Assembly (NCBI RefSeq): GCF_905171765.1 | Contig: NC_053391.1 | Span: 265,650,460-265,714,459, forward strand | Length of the DNA: 64,000 nucleotides | Reading direction: 5' to 3' | Origin: Bufo bufo | Lineage: Eukaryota > Chordata > Amphibia > Anura > Bufonidae | In this document: piece after piece, positions 51,805-62,493 of the stretch | How the letters are laid out: each line of letters opens with the position of its first letter | Numbering within the stretch: position 1 is the first letter of the stretch | The notes under the pieces: generated by a model | Databases searched by the model: none | Seen by the model: only the letters and a program-made list of their open reading frames with translations | Told to the model about the DNA's origin: nothing | Position numbers and translations under genes: made by a program

Positions 51805-52790
51805 GTACCCCCCCCTTCTACGGGTGACCTCCGGACACCCCGGACCAACCTTCTCCGGATGGGACCTATGAAAAGCCCTCACCAGTCGGCTGGAGTTGGC
51901 ATCCAACGCCGGAACCCACATCCTCTCCTCAGGGCCGTATCCCCTCCAGTGTACCAGGTACTGAAGGGAACCCCGAAGAACTCTAGAGTCGAGAATCATG
52001 GAGATCTCAAACTCCAAGTTTCCCTCGACCAGAACAGGAGGAGGAGGCAATGGCGATGGTTCCACCGGTCTCACGTATTTTTTTAGTAAAGACCTGTGGA
52101 ACACATCATGGATCCTCCAAGTCTGCGGAAGATCCAGCCGAAACGCTACAGGATTGATCACCGCAGAAATTTTATATGGACCAATAAATCTTGGACCCAG
52201 TTTCCAAGATGGCACTCTCAATTTGATATTTTTAGTGGACAACCACACCAGATCAACCACACCCATGTCCGGACCAGTCACACGTCTCTTGTCAGCCATT
52301 CGTTTATACCTCTCACCCATCTTCTCCAAATTCCCTTGAATCCTCCGCCAGATGGAGGATAAGGAAGAAGAGAATCTCTCCTGCTCTGGCATCCCAGAGG
52401 AACTAGTCCCAGAAAAGGTACCAAACTGAGGATGGAAACCGTATGCGCCAAAAAATGGCGACTTACCCGTGGACTCCTGCCTATGGTTATTCAACGCAAA
52501 CTCTGCTAAGGACAAGAATGAGGACCAGTCCTCCTGATTCTCAGCCACAAAGCACCTCAAGTAGGTTTCCAGGTTTTGATTAGTACGCTCCGTCTGACCA
52601 TTCGACTGCGGATGAAAAGCCGAAGAGAACAAAAGCCGAATGCCAAGCCGAGAGCAGAACGCCCTCCAAAACCTGGAGACAAATTGCGTGCCCCTATCAG
52701 AGACCACATCCGAAGGAATACCATGCAATTTCACAATATTATCCACAAAAATCTGCGCAAGAGTCTTAGCGTTAGGCAGACTAGTATAAA
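51787..52790 (-). pseudogene. Gypsy integrase C-terminal part with chromodomain
   Basis: The 319-codon open piece (51787-52746) has SDRGTQFVSRFW with the second catalytic Asp (residue 17), QSNGQTER with the Glu (53), and a GPY-type box (LGPRFIGPYKI). A chromodomain follows at about 246-300 (LQYLVHWRGYGPEERMWVP). Chromodomains guide integration toward modified chromatin in this clade. The frame is shifted relative to the upstream part near 52750-52790. The stop TGA lies inside the 3' LTR. Confidence 0.92.
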
Positions 52791-53834
52791 GTGAGCCATT
52801 TTACTGAAACGGTCAACTACCACCAAAATCACTGTTCTCCCAGAGGAACTCGGCAGATCCGTAATAAAGTCCATAGACAAATGCGTCCAAGGACGAGACG
52901 GAATTGACAATGGAAGAAGTGAACCAGCCGATCGAGTATGAGCAACCTTTGACCGAGCGCAGGTTTCACAAGCTGTCACGAAATTCTCAATGCTCTTACG
53001 TAACCCTGGCCACCAGAACCTCCGGGATACTAGATCACAGGTGGACTTACCACCAGGATGTCCAGCGAGGACAGTATCGTGATGTTCCTTGAACACCTTA
53101 TATCGCAGGCTCTCAGGAACAAACAACCTCCCTGGGGGACAAGAACCAGGAGCCCCCTCCTGGGCTCCCAACACCTCCATCTCCAATTCAGGGTACAGAG
53201 CGGAGACCACCACCCCATCCGCTAAAATCGGCGCAGGATCCTCTGAATCACCTCCCCCAGGAAAGCTGCGAGACAAGGCATCTGCCTTGATGTTCTTGAC
53301 CCCTGGGCGAAAGGTAACCACAAAATTGAACCTGGTAAAAAACAGTGACCATCTGGCCTGCCTAGGGTTCAGATGCATGGCAGATTGCAGGTAAGCCAAA
53401 TTCTTATGGTCTGTATATACCGTAACGGAGTGAGACGCCCCCTCCAACCAGTGACGCCATTCCTCAAAGGCCCACTTGATAGCCAACAACTCTCTATCTC
53501 CAACATCATAATTCCTCTCGGCGACCAAGAGCTTCTTGGAGAAAAAGGCACACGGGACCCACTTGCCACGAGATGAACCCTGTGACAGCACCGCTCTAAC
53601 CACCACCTCTGATGCATCAACCTCCACTACGAATGGCTGAGACACATCCGGCTGCACCAGAATGGGAGCAGACGCAAAACGCTCCTTAATAGTCGAAAAG
53701 GCCTGCAATGCCTCATCCGACCAGACAGAGACATCGGCGCCCTTCTTGGTCATATCAGTGAGAGGTTTTACTACGGTGGAATAATTCAAAATAAATTTTC
53801 TATAATAATTCGTAAACCCCAAGAACCGCATCAA
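52731..53834 (-). pseudogene. Gypsy RNase H and integrase N-terminal part
   Basis: The 367-codon open piece begins in the RT connection (FLGFTNYYRKFI). It has RNase H (VVEVDASEVVVRAVLSQG, ELLAIKWAFEEWRHWL, TVYTDHKNL), then the integrase zinc-binding HHCC (EHHDTVLAGH and CETCARS) and the first catalytic Asp in LSMDFITDLP. Near 52790 the frame shifts and the last 20 codons are out of register. It joins 51787-52746 in function only conceptually. Confidence 0.92.
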
Positions 53835-53852
53835 AGCTTTCTGATTCTCTGG

Positions 53853-54188
53853 TCAGTCGCACTCCAGAACCGCCCGGACCTTTTCGGGGTCCATACGAAA
53901 ACCAGAATCAGAAAGCATGTATCCCAAGAACGGAAGCTCTTGCACCGCAAACAAACATTTCTCCAATTTGGCATATAATTTATTCTCCCGAAGGATCGTC
54001 AAAACCTGTCTCACATGATCCTGATGGGTCTTCAGATCAGGAGAATAAATTAAAATGTCATGCAGGTAAACTACTACGAATCTCCCCACCAAATGATGAA
54101 AAATGTAATTGACGAATCGCTGAAATACTGCTGGTGCGTTTGTCAACCCAAAAGGCATAACCAGGTTCTCAAAATGACCCTTTTCCAC
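53853..54188 (-). pseudogene. Gypsy reverse transcriptase palm with altered catalytic box
   Basis: The 111-codon piece contains [20 protein letters not shown] and then VVVYLHDILIYSPDL. The family's YxDD box is YLHD here, so the first catalytic Asp is His (codon at 54060-54062). That single G-to-C change alone should abolish polymerisation. A frameshift at about 54185 separates it from the RT fingers, and a stop at 53853 separates it from the connection. Confidence 0.92.
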
Positions 54189-55072
54189 TCATCCCCCTCC
54201 TTGATTCTGATCAGATTGTAGGCCCCTCTCAAATCCAACTTGGAGAACACCTTGGCTCCAACAATATGATCAAAAAGATCAGAGATCAAAGGCAGGGGAT
54301 ATGGATCCCGGACTTTAATACGGTTCAATTCCCGGAAATTCAAACACGGTCTCAGTGATCCATCCTTTTTCTTCACAAAGAACAAACCTACTGCCACTGG
54401 AGACTTAGATGGTCTAATATGACCCTTTGCCAAACTCTCGGCGACATACTTTCGCATGACCTCTCTTTCGGGTTGAGAGAGGTTGTAAAGCCGAGACTTT
54501 GGCAACTTAGCCCCCGGAGTGAGATTAACTGGACAGTCATAGTCTCGATGAGGGGGCAATTCCTGAGCCCCACCCTCCGAAAAGACATCCGCAAAATCCG
54601 AGAGATTCTGAGGTAAAGCCATAATGGACACACCAGAGATAGATGTGCCAAGACAATTATCCGAACAAAACTCACTCCAACCAATGATTGGTCTCGCTTG
54701 CCAGTCTATAATTGGGTTATGTCTAGTCAACCATGGCAACCCCAAAACTATAGGAGCTGGCAAATCCTTCATGACAAAACAAGAAATAATTTCAACATGT
54801 GAATCACCCACCCTTAAGTGAATACCATGAACAATGTGAGTAAGGCTCCTTTGAGAAAGAGGGGAAGAATCAATCGCAAAAACACAAATCTCGTTCTCTA
54901 AAGTGCAAGTACTTAGTCCTAGGTTTTGAAGGAAAAGAAAGTCAATTAGGTTTACCCCAGCACCACAATCAAGGAATACATCAACAAAATTTTTTTTTGA
55001 CTCTAGCGCCACCATAGCTGGAAGGAGAAAACGGGAACTGCAGGGAGCTTGCATTCCTGCCTGCTCCACCAC
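54143..55072 (-). pseudogene. Gypsy protease and reverse transcriptase fingers
   Basis: The 309-codon piece has a retropepsin-type site written [15 protein letters not shown] (DCGA where DSGA or DTGA is usual, about residues 35-38), then [12 protein letters not shown]. The RT entry follows: [20 protein letters not shown] and [16 protein letters not shown]. It ends out of frame at 54143. Cys at the Ser/Thr position of the protease active site is unusual and may reduce activity. Confidence 0.9.
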
Positions 55073-55092
55073 ACCATTCGTACTACCAAGTG

Positions 55093-55948
55093 TCAGGGAA
55101 GTTTTTTTTCTTTTTTCTTTTTCTCTTCCACCTGTGGTTTAACATAAGGACAAGCAAAAATAAAATGACCCCTCTTTCCACAATAGTAACATAGTTTGTG
55201 CACTTTCCTAAAGTCTCTACTATCAGAATGGCAAGAAACCTGACCCAACTGCATGGGTTCCTCCGCTACCCCAGAGTTACCTGTAACATCACCCGGGGAG
55301 GCAGTAGAGACAAAACCACTCACAGAAAAGGTAGCTTGCGCGGAGGGAGCCCTATACCTCTCTCTGATACGTCTATCTAGTCGTACTGCTAAAGACATGG
55401 CGTTCTCCAAAGAGTCTGGGTATTCATGAAAAGCAAGGGCATCCTTCAATCTTTCAGATAACCCCTGACAAAACTGACTACGTAACGCGGGATCATTCCA
55501 CTCTGATTCAGTAGCTCACCTCCTAAACTCAACACAGTAAGCCTCTGCAGTAAGTTCCCCCTGAAACAAATTACGTAATCTCGACTCTGCCATCGAGACC
55601 CGATCTGGGTCATCGTAGATTAATCCCAGAGCCTTAAAAAATTCCTCCACCGACCGGAGGGCCTGAGAACCAGGTGGCAGAGAAAAGGCCCAGGATTGCG
55701 TCCCCTTTAAGCAGAGAAATAACTATACCTATCCTCTGTCTCTCATCACCTGACGACAATGGACGCAGCCGAAAGTACAATTTGCAGGATTCTCTAAAAC
55801 GGATAAAGTCATCCGTACCTCCTGAAAATCGATCAGAAAGAGCCACTTTAGGCTCCACACAAATTTGACCTGCACCAGCTGCCAGAGCATTCTGACACCG
55901 TGTGACCGAACCCTGTAGCTCCACAATGGCTTCAATTGATGCCATCAC
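55093..55948 (-). pseudogene. Gypsy Gag with zinc knuckle
   Basis: The start is near 55945-55948 (MMASIEAIVELQG). The capsid-like region (VALSDRFSGGTDDFIRFRES) is at 55634-55948. After a frameshift and an in-frame stop near 55515 it continues at 55093-55449, where one CCHC knuckle lies (55150-55191, C-X2-C-X4-H-X4-C: CYYCGKRGHFIFAC). A Lys/Glu-rich tail follows. Gag would coat the RNA. It resembles the sushi-type Gag in layout. Confidence 0.88.
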
Positions 55949-55979
55949 AAAACCGCTGAGTAATGGCAGTCACAGTATG

Positions 55980-55989
55980 GCGGATTATA
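55980..55989 (-). promoter_or_regulatory. Primer-binding site complementary to the element's own LTR
   Basis: On the minus strand the first 11 bases after the 5' LTR read TTATAATCCGC. No tRNA-like TGG start is present. TATAATCCGC is the exact complement of GCGGATTATA in the LTR at 56328-56337. This fits the self-priming mode known from the Tf1/sushi group. Confidence 0.65.
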
Positions 55990-55990
55990 A

Positions 55991-56486
55991 TGTCAGGGCG
56001 GGCGTGCACTCAGACTCACAGATAACCCACCAACCAGGCTCTGGGCGAGAGACAGGGGAGGGGTCACCTCCTAGCTAATCCCTGACCTCTTTCCCTGCAC
56101 TGCTCAGCCCACATGCAGACCTTAATGGTAGGTATGATGTGTCCCCGTGCCTGGGCTGAAATACCCTAAATTCCCTAAGATGGTGAAGAGGGGAAATAGG
56201 AGCAGCCTGCTCGCACAGAACCTGGATGGGAGAGATGACACAAAACAACCAAACTTGAAATCACACTTATCTTTCTGAGCTGGAACAGACAATCTTCCTT
56301 CCTAGCTTCCAAGACCACAATGATTCCTATAATCCGCTCAGAGCACTTGGATGGTGTGCTATTTAAACTAATGACTCCACCCAGTGCACCTGATGAGAGG
56401 TGGATACAGCACAGCTCCAAAACAAACACTAAACTCGTGCTGCTATCCTGGCCGACCTCCGCACATCATCAGAGCGGGGCATGACA
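55991..56486 (-). repeat. 5' LTR of the gypsy element
   Basis: The same length as the 3' LTR (496 bp), and about eight differences were counted by eye. It starts TGTCATGCCC on the minus strand. Confidence 0.95.
56328..56367 (-). promoter_or_regulatory. LTR promoter: TATA-like box and predicted transcript start
   Basis: Minus-strand TTTAAATA (56367-56360) lies 30 nt upstream of GCGGATTATA (56337-56328). A start about 30 nt after a TATA box would put this decamer at the 5' end of the RNA, exactly where self-priming needs it. Confidence 0.6.
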
Positions 56487-56491
56487 GATCT

Positions 56492-57245
56492 TTAGTCTTA
56501 GTGAAAGGATAGATGTCCCTGTGGATCTGCTGATGTATGACAGCAAGGTTAATGGGGAAATAACATATATTTGGTACACAAAAAATGTCAAGGGTTTCAG
56601 AGATGGAAACATGTTTTTCCTTTTGTCTCAATTATTCTTTGTATGTATAATCTTGTTTAAAATTAAAAAAAATGAAGAGGACTTCTTCATGCTCCTTCAT
56701 CAGGCCTGAGTCAAAATAACTGCTGAAACCATTGTAAGAAAATTTTGATCAGTTTCGTTCCACCAACAATTCTAAGTTACTCCTTTACATAAATTAAAAC
56801 CCTGGACTCAAATCATACAGAAATCAATATAACAGATGCCAACTTATTTCCCAACATACTTCAGTTGGGACAATTTTAATCCAAAAGTGAATAAATACAA
56901 TCACGTATACAGATAGAAACAAATATTTTGGAAGGTATTTTTTAATCCGAGCTACCAATCAAGTACAATTCAAAATCAAATTGTCAGAGCCACTAGAATA
57001 CGAAGAAGTGAACTACTACAAAACTATCAGAAACCTGATTGCTACCCACAATCAACATGTTATGATACTGCGGTGGAGCTGGATGAAAACTGAATCTGAT
57101 ATTGATTTTAATCAGTCATATTTGTGTAATATTTCCATAAGCCTTCTGTGTTACAGCCTCCGTGATCTGTGAAGCTCACTATATTCTCCAATACCAACAA
57201 GAACATTTCCATGTAACAAAAAAGGTCAAAATACAAATATTTATA
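56492..57245. other. No gene recognised
   Basis: Apparently unique AT-rich sequence. A 63-codon plus-strand frame at 56981-57172 has no domain, and the minus strand there is closed by stops. Confidence 0.5.
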
Positions 57246-57479
57246 TACACGTGAAACTTGAAAAATTTGAATATCGTGCAAAGTTCATTTATTTCAGTAA
57301 TCCAATTTAAAAGGTGAAACTAACATATGAGATAGACTCATTACATGCAAAGCGAGATATTTCAAGCCTTTATTTGTTATAATTTCGATGATTATGGCTT
57401 ACAGTTTATGAAACCCCAAAGTCACAATTTTGAGGTACCCTTTGCTCAGGGGATATGGAATAATTAGCTGACTAGAGTG

Positions 57480-59863
57480 CAGGGGCGGGCTGGGCCGGGG
57501 GGCAGGGAGGCAATTGCCCCCCAGGCCGCCCTAAATAAACGGCCGCTGGGCCGACCGTCTTTAAAACAAATAATTTTTATTTTTTATTCTTCAGGGCCGC
57601 ACCGCCGATCACCACAGGCGGAGCGGCCCTGGATGTAATTGCGGCCGTGCTGTGTGCTGTGGGGCAGGGGAGGGAGAGGCGTGTCCCTCCCCTGTTCTTC
57701 TGATAGACCGCAGGCACTAATGCCTGCAGCCTATCAGATTCCGGCTCAGGCAACGCGATGACGTCATTATCATCGCGACGCCTGAGCCGGGCAGCACACA
57801 GCAGGGACACAGGCCGGAAGAGGCTTGCATCGCTGCTGATGGAGGTAAGTATTAGTGTTTTTTTTTTTTTTCTTCTTTGCGGGGGGCTGGCACTATGGGG
57901 CGGGGGCTGGCACTATGGGGGGGGGGGATCTGGCACTATGGGGGGGGGATCTGGCACTATGGGGGGGGATCTGGCACTATGGGGGGGATCTGGCACTATG
58001 GGGGGGATCTGGCTCTATGGGGGGGCTTGCACTATAGGGGGAGCTGGCACTATAGGGGGGCTGGCACTATGGGGGAGCTGGCATTATGCGGGAGCTGGCA
58101 CTATAGGGGCGGCTGGCACAATGGGGGAGCTAGCACTATGGGGGGCTTGCACTATAGGGGGAGCTGGCACTATAGGGGGAGCTGGCACTATAGGGGGGCT
58201 GGCACTATGGGGTGGCTGGCACTATAGGGGGGGCTGGCACTATGGGGGAGCTAGCACTATGGGGGGGCTTGCACTATAGGGGGATCTGGCACTATAGGGG
58301 GAGCTGGCACTATGGGGGGGGGCTGACACTATGGGGGGCTGACACTATGGGGGGCTGGCACTATAAGGGGGCTGGCACTATGGGGAAGCTGGCACTATGG
58401 GGGGGGAGCTGGCACTATTGGAGGAGCTGGCACTATGGGGGCATTTCTTACTGGCACATTATGGGGGGGCACCATAGGGGAGAGCAGCACTATGGGGCAT
58501 CTGGTGTTACTATAGGGGCATTATTTGGGGGCACTATGGGGAAGTGGGGGCTCTAAAGCGGCCTTTTGTATTGGAACATTATGGGGGGCACTATGGCATT
58601 TGGTGGCACTAAGGGGGCATTTTTTACTGGCACATTATGGGAGGCACTATAGGGGAGAAGGCACTATGGGGCATTATTTGGGGGCACTATGGAGGAGTGG
58701 AGCACTATTGGGGAATATGGTGGCACTAAGAAGGGGCATTTTTTTACTGGCACATTGTGGGGGAGAGGAGCACTATAGGGGCATCTGCTGGGGGCACTAA
58801 GGGGCATTTTTTTACTGGCATATTATGGGGGACACTATGGGGAAGGGGGAGAGGAGCAGTATGAGGGCATTTACTGGGGCACTATATAGGGGTATTTTAT
58901 ACTGGCATACATTATGGGGACATTAGCTCAACTGCAGGCACTAAGCGGGGGTATTTCATGTACTGTCATATTATAGGGGAAATTAGTACTACTAGGGGGT
59001 ATTATGGGGAGCTTTACTACTACTGGGGGGCTATGAGGAACATGATTACTATGGCACTATAGGGGCATTATTACTACTAAGTGTGCTCTGGCAGAAAATT
59101 ATTTCTATTGGTGGGATTTTGGGGAGCACTGTTACTTTGGAGGCACCCTGGCATAGTATCAGCTTAGCACAATAATTTTTTGGGGACATTATCTTTATAC
59201 TATTAGTGTCTGGGCGCAGTTATTTTTTAGAGCACTGTGTGCCAATAATTGTTTAAGGGGGCACTATCTGTGTGGTAGTAGTATTTCCAGGGGGACTGTT
59301 TCTGCAGTATAGTATTGGGGGTGGCAGGAAACTAATGTCTGTTTCTCAATCTCTGCAGAGACGGGAGATGGCAGAAAAATCATCATGGCGGTCTGGTCTG
59401 AATGGAGAAGATGAGGAAAGAGAACGTCTACATCAAAGGTGACATCACTGGATGTAAGAGGTATGTGGCGCTATGTAGGAGAGGAGATGCCCCGGCTCCT
59501 CCTCCTGCCATTTGCAGAAGGAGGATTCAGAGCTGGGTGAGGACGACAAAAGGTGGCAGCAGGCCACGGGCGGGTGGCAGATGGTGGGGGGGAACCACAA
59601 GCCTTGAGCAGGATCAGGGGAGGGAGGAGAGCGGAGGAGCTTCCTGGCTGTAGCTTGTTGTATAAGCAGGCAGTGCAGCCAGGACAGACCCTCCCCTCTC
59701 CGTATGATGTGTAGACAGGCCTCAACTATAGAATGTCAGCTGTACAGTGTGTGTTGGGAGTGGCCTATTATATGTAGGAGGGGCTCTTAATAATGGGTGG
59801 GGCTAAAAATGGGCCACTTGACTGGATTTGCCCCCCAGGACTAAGGCTGCCAGCCCTCCCCTG
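57480..59863. mobile_element. CAGGGG-ended non-autonomous element filled with a minisatellite
   Basis: The 2384-bp element has ends CAGGGGCGGGCTGG and CCAGCCCTCCCCTG. Comparison with the intact MITE copy shows that AGTG (57476-57479, 59864-59867) is duplicated, only 4 bp rather than the 8 bp expected of hAT. The ends resemble the hAT-type element at 42351. Most of the interior is the G-rich tandem array. No transposase is present. Confidence 0.85.
57880..58980. repeat. G-rich minisatellite (GGCTGGCACTATGGGGG)
   Basis: About fifty units of 16-24 bp contain CTGGCACTAT and G-runs of 3 to 9. They become more irregular after 58440. The long plus-strand frames only repeat a GGxWHYGG-like peptide. 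The G-runs recur at spacing suited to G-quadruplex formation. Confidence 0.92.
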
Positions 59864-60099
59864 AGTGTGACACTTTGGGCCTAGAATATTGAACCTTTTC
59901 ACAAAATTCAAATTTTAAGCTGCATTAATGCAATTCCTTTTAATTTGTATTACTGAAATAAATGGACTTTTGCACGATATTTAAATTTTTCGTGTTTCAC
60001 CTGTATAATTACTCCTGGGTACAGCCACATGGCTAGTTTAGAAACTAAAACCAGGAGTAAATTCAAGAAAGAGAAGTAGTATTGATAATTGATTATACT

Positions 60100-60449
60100 T
60101 TATCTCATCTTATGATCCCCTCCAATTCTGGCTTCCAAAACTGCATCAGGCAACCTGATTGTCCATCAGATATTGTCATCCAAAACCAGGTGCTCGTCAA
60201 AAACCCACAACAGGTCATACTTTTCCATCATACCTTATATCTGTGTAAGCCCCACCAAGATTTGGCACCACAATCACTGACCAGAACATTGACGTGCAAA
60301 ATAGGCCTTACACCTTTAAATGCACCACAACAAATGAGATTTACATTATTGTATGTGCGGCCTGTCCTGCTGGTGGCCTAAAAGTAGTTGAAACAGGGCA
60401 GAAGCTAAGAACACGACAGATTTACATATGGTGAAACATTTTTTCAGCC
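60100..60449 (+). pseudogene. Penelope-type GIY-YIG relic
   Basis: In the frame beginning at 60309 the translation reads YTFKCTTTNEIYIIVCAACP then GGLKVVETGQKLRTR before a TGA. This resembles the GIY-YIG nuclease core (IYxxxC-C-GGLYVGETGQxLRxR) of Penelope-like elements from a lineage different from the 8.2-12.9 kb copy. It ends where the MITE at 60450 begins. Only the domain core is visible. Confidence 0.55.
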
Positions 60450-60651
60450 CTAAAGGGGTTATCCAGGAAAATATATTTATATAGGACATCAGTATCAGAT
60501 CTGCAGGGGTGTGACACCTGGGACCCCCGTGCATCAGCTGTTGGAATAGGCCTTGAGCATTGCAGCCTCTTCCTAGGCCAGTGACATCACTGTACATTGG
60601 TCACATGGCCTAGTTGTAGCTAAACCCTATTCATGTCAATGAGGCTTAGCT
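60450..60651. mobile_element. TTAA-type MITE, left half (split by CR1)
   Basis: The left border CTAAAGGGGTTATCCAGG (decayed TTAA) pairs with GGATAAACCCTTTAA at 62479-62493. TAGCT (60647-60651) is repeated at 62278-62282 around the CR1 insertion. Confidence 0.7.
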
Positions 60652-62277
60652 AAATAAATCGTTTGATGCATGTGTCTTTACAGAGGAAGATGTTCTAAGT
60701 TTGCTGTCTAAAGTGAAGACAAATAAGTCACAGGGGCCTGATGAGATACACCCAAAATTATTAAAAGAGCTTAGTGGTGAGCTGGCAAAACCGTTAACAG
60801 ATTTATTTAACCAATCATTAGTAACAGGAGTCGTCCCGGAAGATTGGAAATTGGCAAATGTCGTGCCCATTCACAAAAAAAGGTAGTAGGGAGGAATCGA
60901 GCAACTATAGACCAGTGAGTCTGACATCAATAGTAGGCAAATTAATGGAAACCCTATTAAAGGATAGGATTGTGGAACATCTAAAATCCCATGGATTGCA
61001 AGATGAAAAACAACATGGGTTTACTTCAGGGAGATCATGTCAAACAAATCTTATAGATTTTTTTGACTGGGTGACTAAAATAATAGACGGTGGAGGTGCA
61101 GTAGACATCGCATATCTAGATTTTAGTAAGGCTTTTGACACTGTCCCACATAGAATACTTATCAATAAACTGCAGTCATTGAGCATGGACTCCCATATTG
61201 TTGAGTGGATTAGGCAGTGGCTGAGTGACAGACAGCAGAGGGTTGTAGTCAATGGAGAACATTCAAAACAAGGTCATGTTACCAGTGGGGTTCCACAGGG
61301 ATCTGTACTGGGACCAATTTTGTTTAATATCTTCATAAGTGATATTGCAAAAGGCCTCGATGGTAAGGTTTGTCTTTTTGCTGATGACACAAAGATATGT
61401 AACAGGGTTGATGTTCCTGGAGGGAAACGCCAAATGGAAAAGGATTTAGGAAAACTAGAAGAATGGTCAGAACTCTGGCAACTGAAATTTAATGTGGATA
61501 AGTGCAAGATAATGCACCTGGGGCGTAAAAACCCAAGGGCAGAATATAGAATATTTGACACAGTCCTGACCTCAGTATCTGAGGAAAGGGATTTAGGAGT
61601 AATTATTTCAGAAGACTTAAAGGTGGGAAGACAATGTAATAGAGCAGCACGAAATGCCAGCAGAATGCTTGGATGTATAGGGAGAGGTATAAGCAGTAGA
61701 AAGAGTGAAGTGCTTATGCCGCTGTACAGAACACTGGTGAGACCTCACTTGGAGTATTGTGCGCAGTACTGGAGGCCATATCTCCAGAAGGATATAGATA
61801 CTCTAGAGAGAGTTCAGGGAAGAGCTACTAAACTAGTACATGGATTGCAGGATAAAACTTACCAGGAAAGGTTAAAGGACCTTAATATGTATAGCTTGGA
61901 AGAAAGAAGAGACAGAGGGGATATGATAGAAACTTTTAAATACATAAAGGGAATCAACTCGGTAAAGGAGGAGAGCATATTTATAAGAAGAAAAACTACC
62001 ACAAGAGGACACAGTTTTAAATTAGAGGGGCAAAGGTTTAAAAGTAATATAAGGAAGTATTACTTTACTGAGAGAGTAGTGGATGCATGGAATAGCCTTC
62101 CTGCAGAAGTGGTAGCTGCAAATACAGTGAAGGAGTTTAAACATGCATGGGATAGGCATAAGGCTATCCTTCATATAAGATAGGGCCAGGGACTATTCAT
62201 AGGATTCAGATATATTGGGCAGACTAGATGGGCCAAATGGTTCTTATCTGCCGACACATTCTATGTTTCTATGTTTC
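60652..62277 (+). mobile_element. 5'-truncated CR1-like LINE
   Basis: The 1.6-kb insertion has TAGCT duplicated on both sides. It begins inside the RT gene and ends with TTCTATG repeats (ATTCTATGTTTCTATGTTTC), as CR1 elements do. It carries the reverse transcriptase C-terminal two-thirds. Confidence 0.88.
60659..62183 (+). pseudogene. CR1-like reverse transcriptase, one frameshift
   Basis: Reverse transcriptase blocks occur in order: GPDEIHPKLLKELSGEL, WKLANVVPIHKK, NYRPVSLTSIVGKLMETLL, YLDFSKAFDTVPH, GVPQGSVLGPILFNIF, VCLFADDTKIC (catalytic ADD) and LVRPHLEYCAQYW. It ends VDAWNSLPAEVV and a stop at 62181-62183. The frame shifts once in the A-run near 60878-60884 (one extra A). From 60858 on, 441 codons are open. 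The endonuclease and RT start are missing through 5' truncation. With only one lesion it is among the youngest LINE copies here. It lies in the opposite orientation to the host exon. Confidence 0.92.
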
Positions 62278-62493
62278 TAGCTGCAATACCAAGCACTGCC
62301 ACTATACGATGTACGACACTGTCCTTGGAAAGCTGCTGGGAGCCTGCATCGCTCACCATAGCTTTGGTGAGCGCAGTAGCTCCCTGAAACAGCTGAACGG
62401 TGGGGTATCAGGACTTGGACCCCCGCTGATGTGATAATGATGACCTATCCTGAGGATAAGTCATAATTATCTTTTTTAGGATAAACCCTTTAA
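62278..62493. mobile_element. TTAA-type MITE, right half
   Basis: It resumes CTGCAATACCAAGCACTGCC and runs through GATGACCTATCCTGAGGATA to TTAA at 62490-62493. It belongs with 60450-60651. Confidence 0.7.

Larger units (their letters stand above)
51309..56486 (-). mobile_element. Complete Ty3/gypsy chromodomain retrotransposon
   Basis: LTRs of 496 bp lie at 51309-51804 and 55991-56486, and GATCT is duplicated at 51304-51308 and 56487-56491. By eye the LTRs differ at about eight positions (about 1.6%), so the insertion is young. Gag with a zinc knuckle, protease, reverse transcriptase, RNase H, integrase and a C-terminal chromodomain occur in chromovirus order on the minus strand. Frameshifts, stops and a changed catalytic aspartate show it is defective. 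The primer site is complementary to the LTR itself. Confidence 0.95.
57248..60003. mobile_element. Mariner-type MITE, copy 2, split by a CAGGGG element
   Basis: The ends are CACGTGAAACTTGAAAAATT (one change from the copy at 25510) and the inverse to 60003, with TA on both sides. The MITE itself (57248-57479 and 59868-60003) totals about 368 bp, matching copy 1. Confidence 0.9.

Noticed and set aside
56981..57172. 63-codon plus-strand ORF considered as an exon
   Set aside because: No recognised family and no good splice sites; the opposite strand is closed.
57758..58800. Plus-strand ORFs rich in Gly, Trp, His and Tyr
   Set aside because: They arise from the GGCACTATGGGG minisatellite; no start context or domain.
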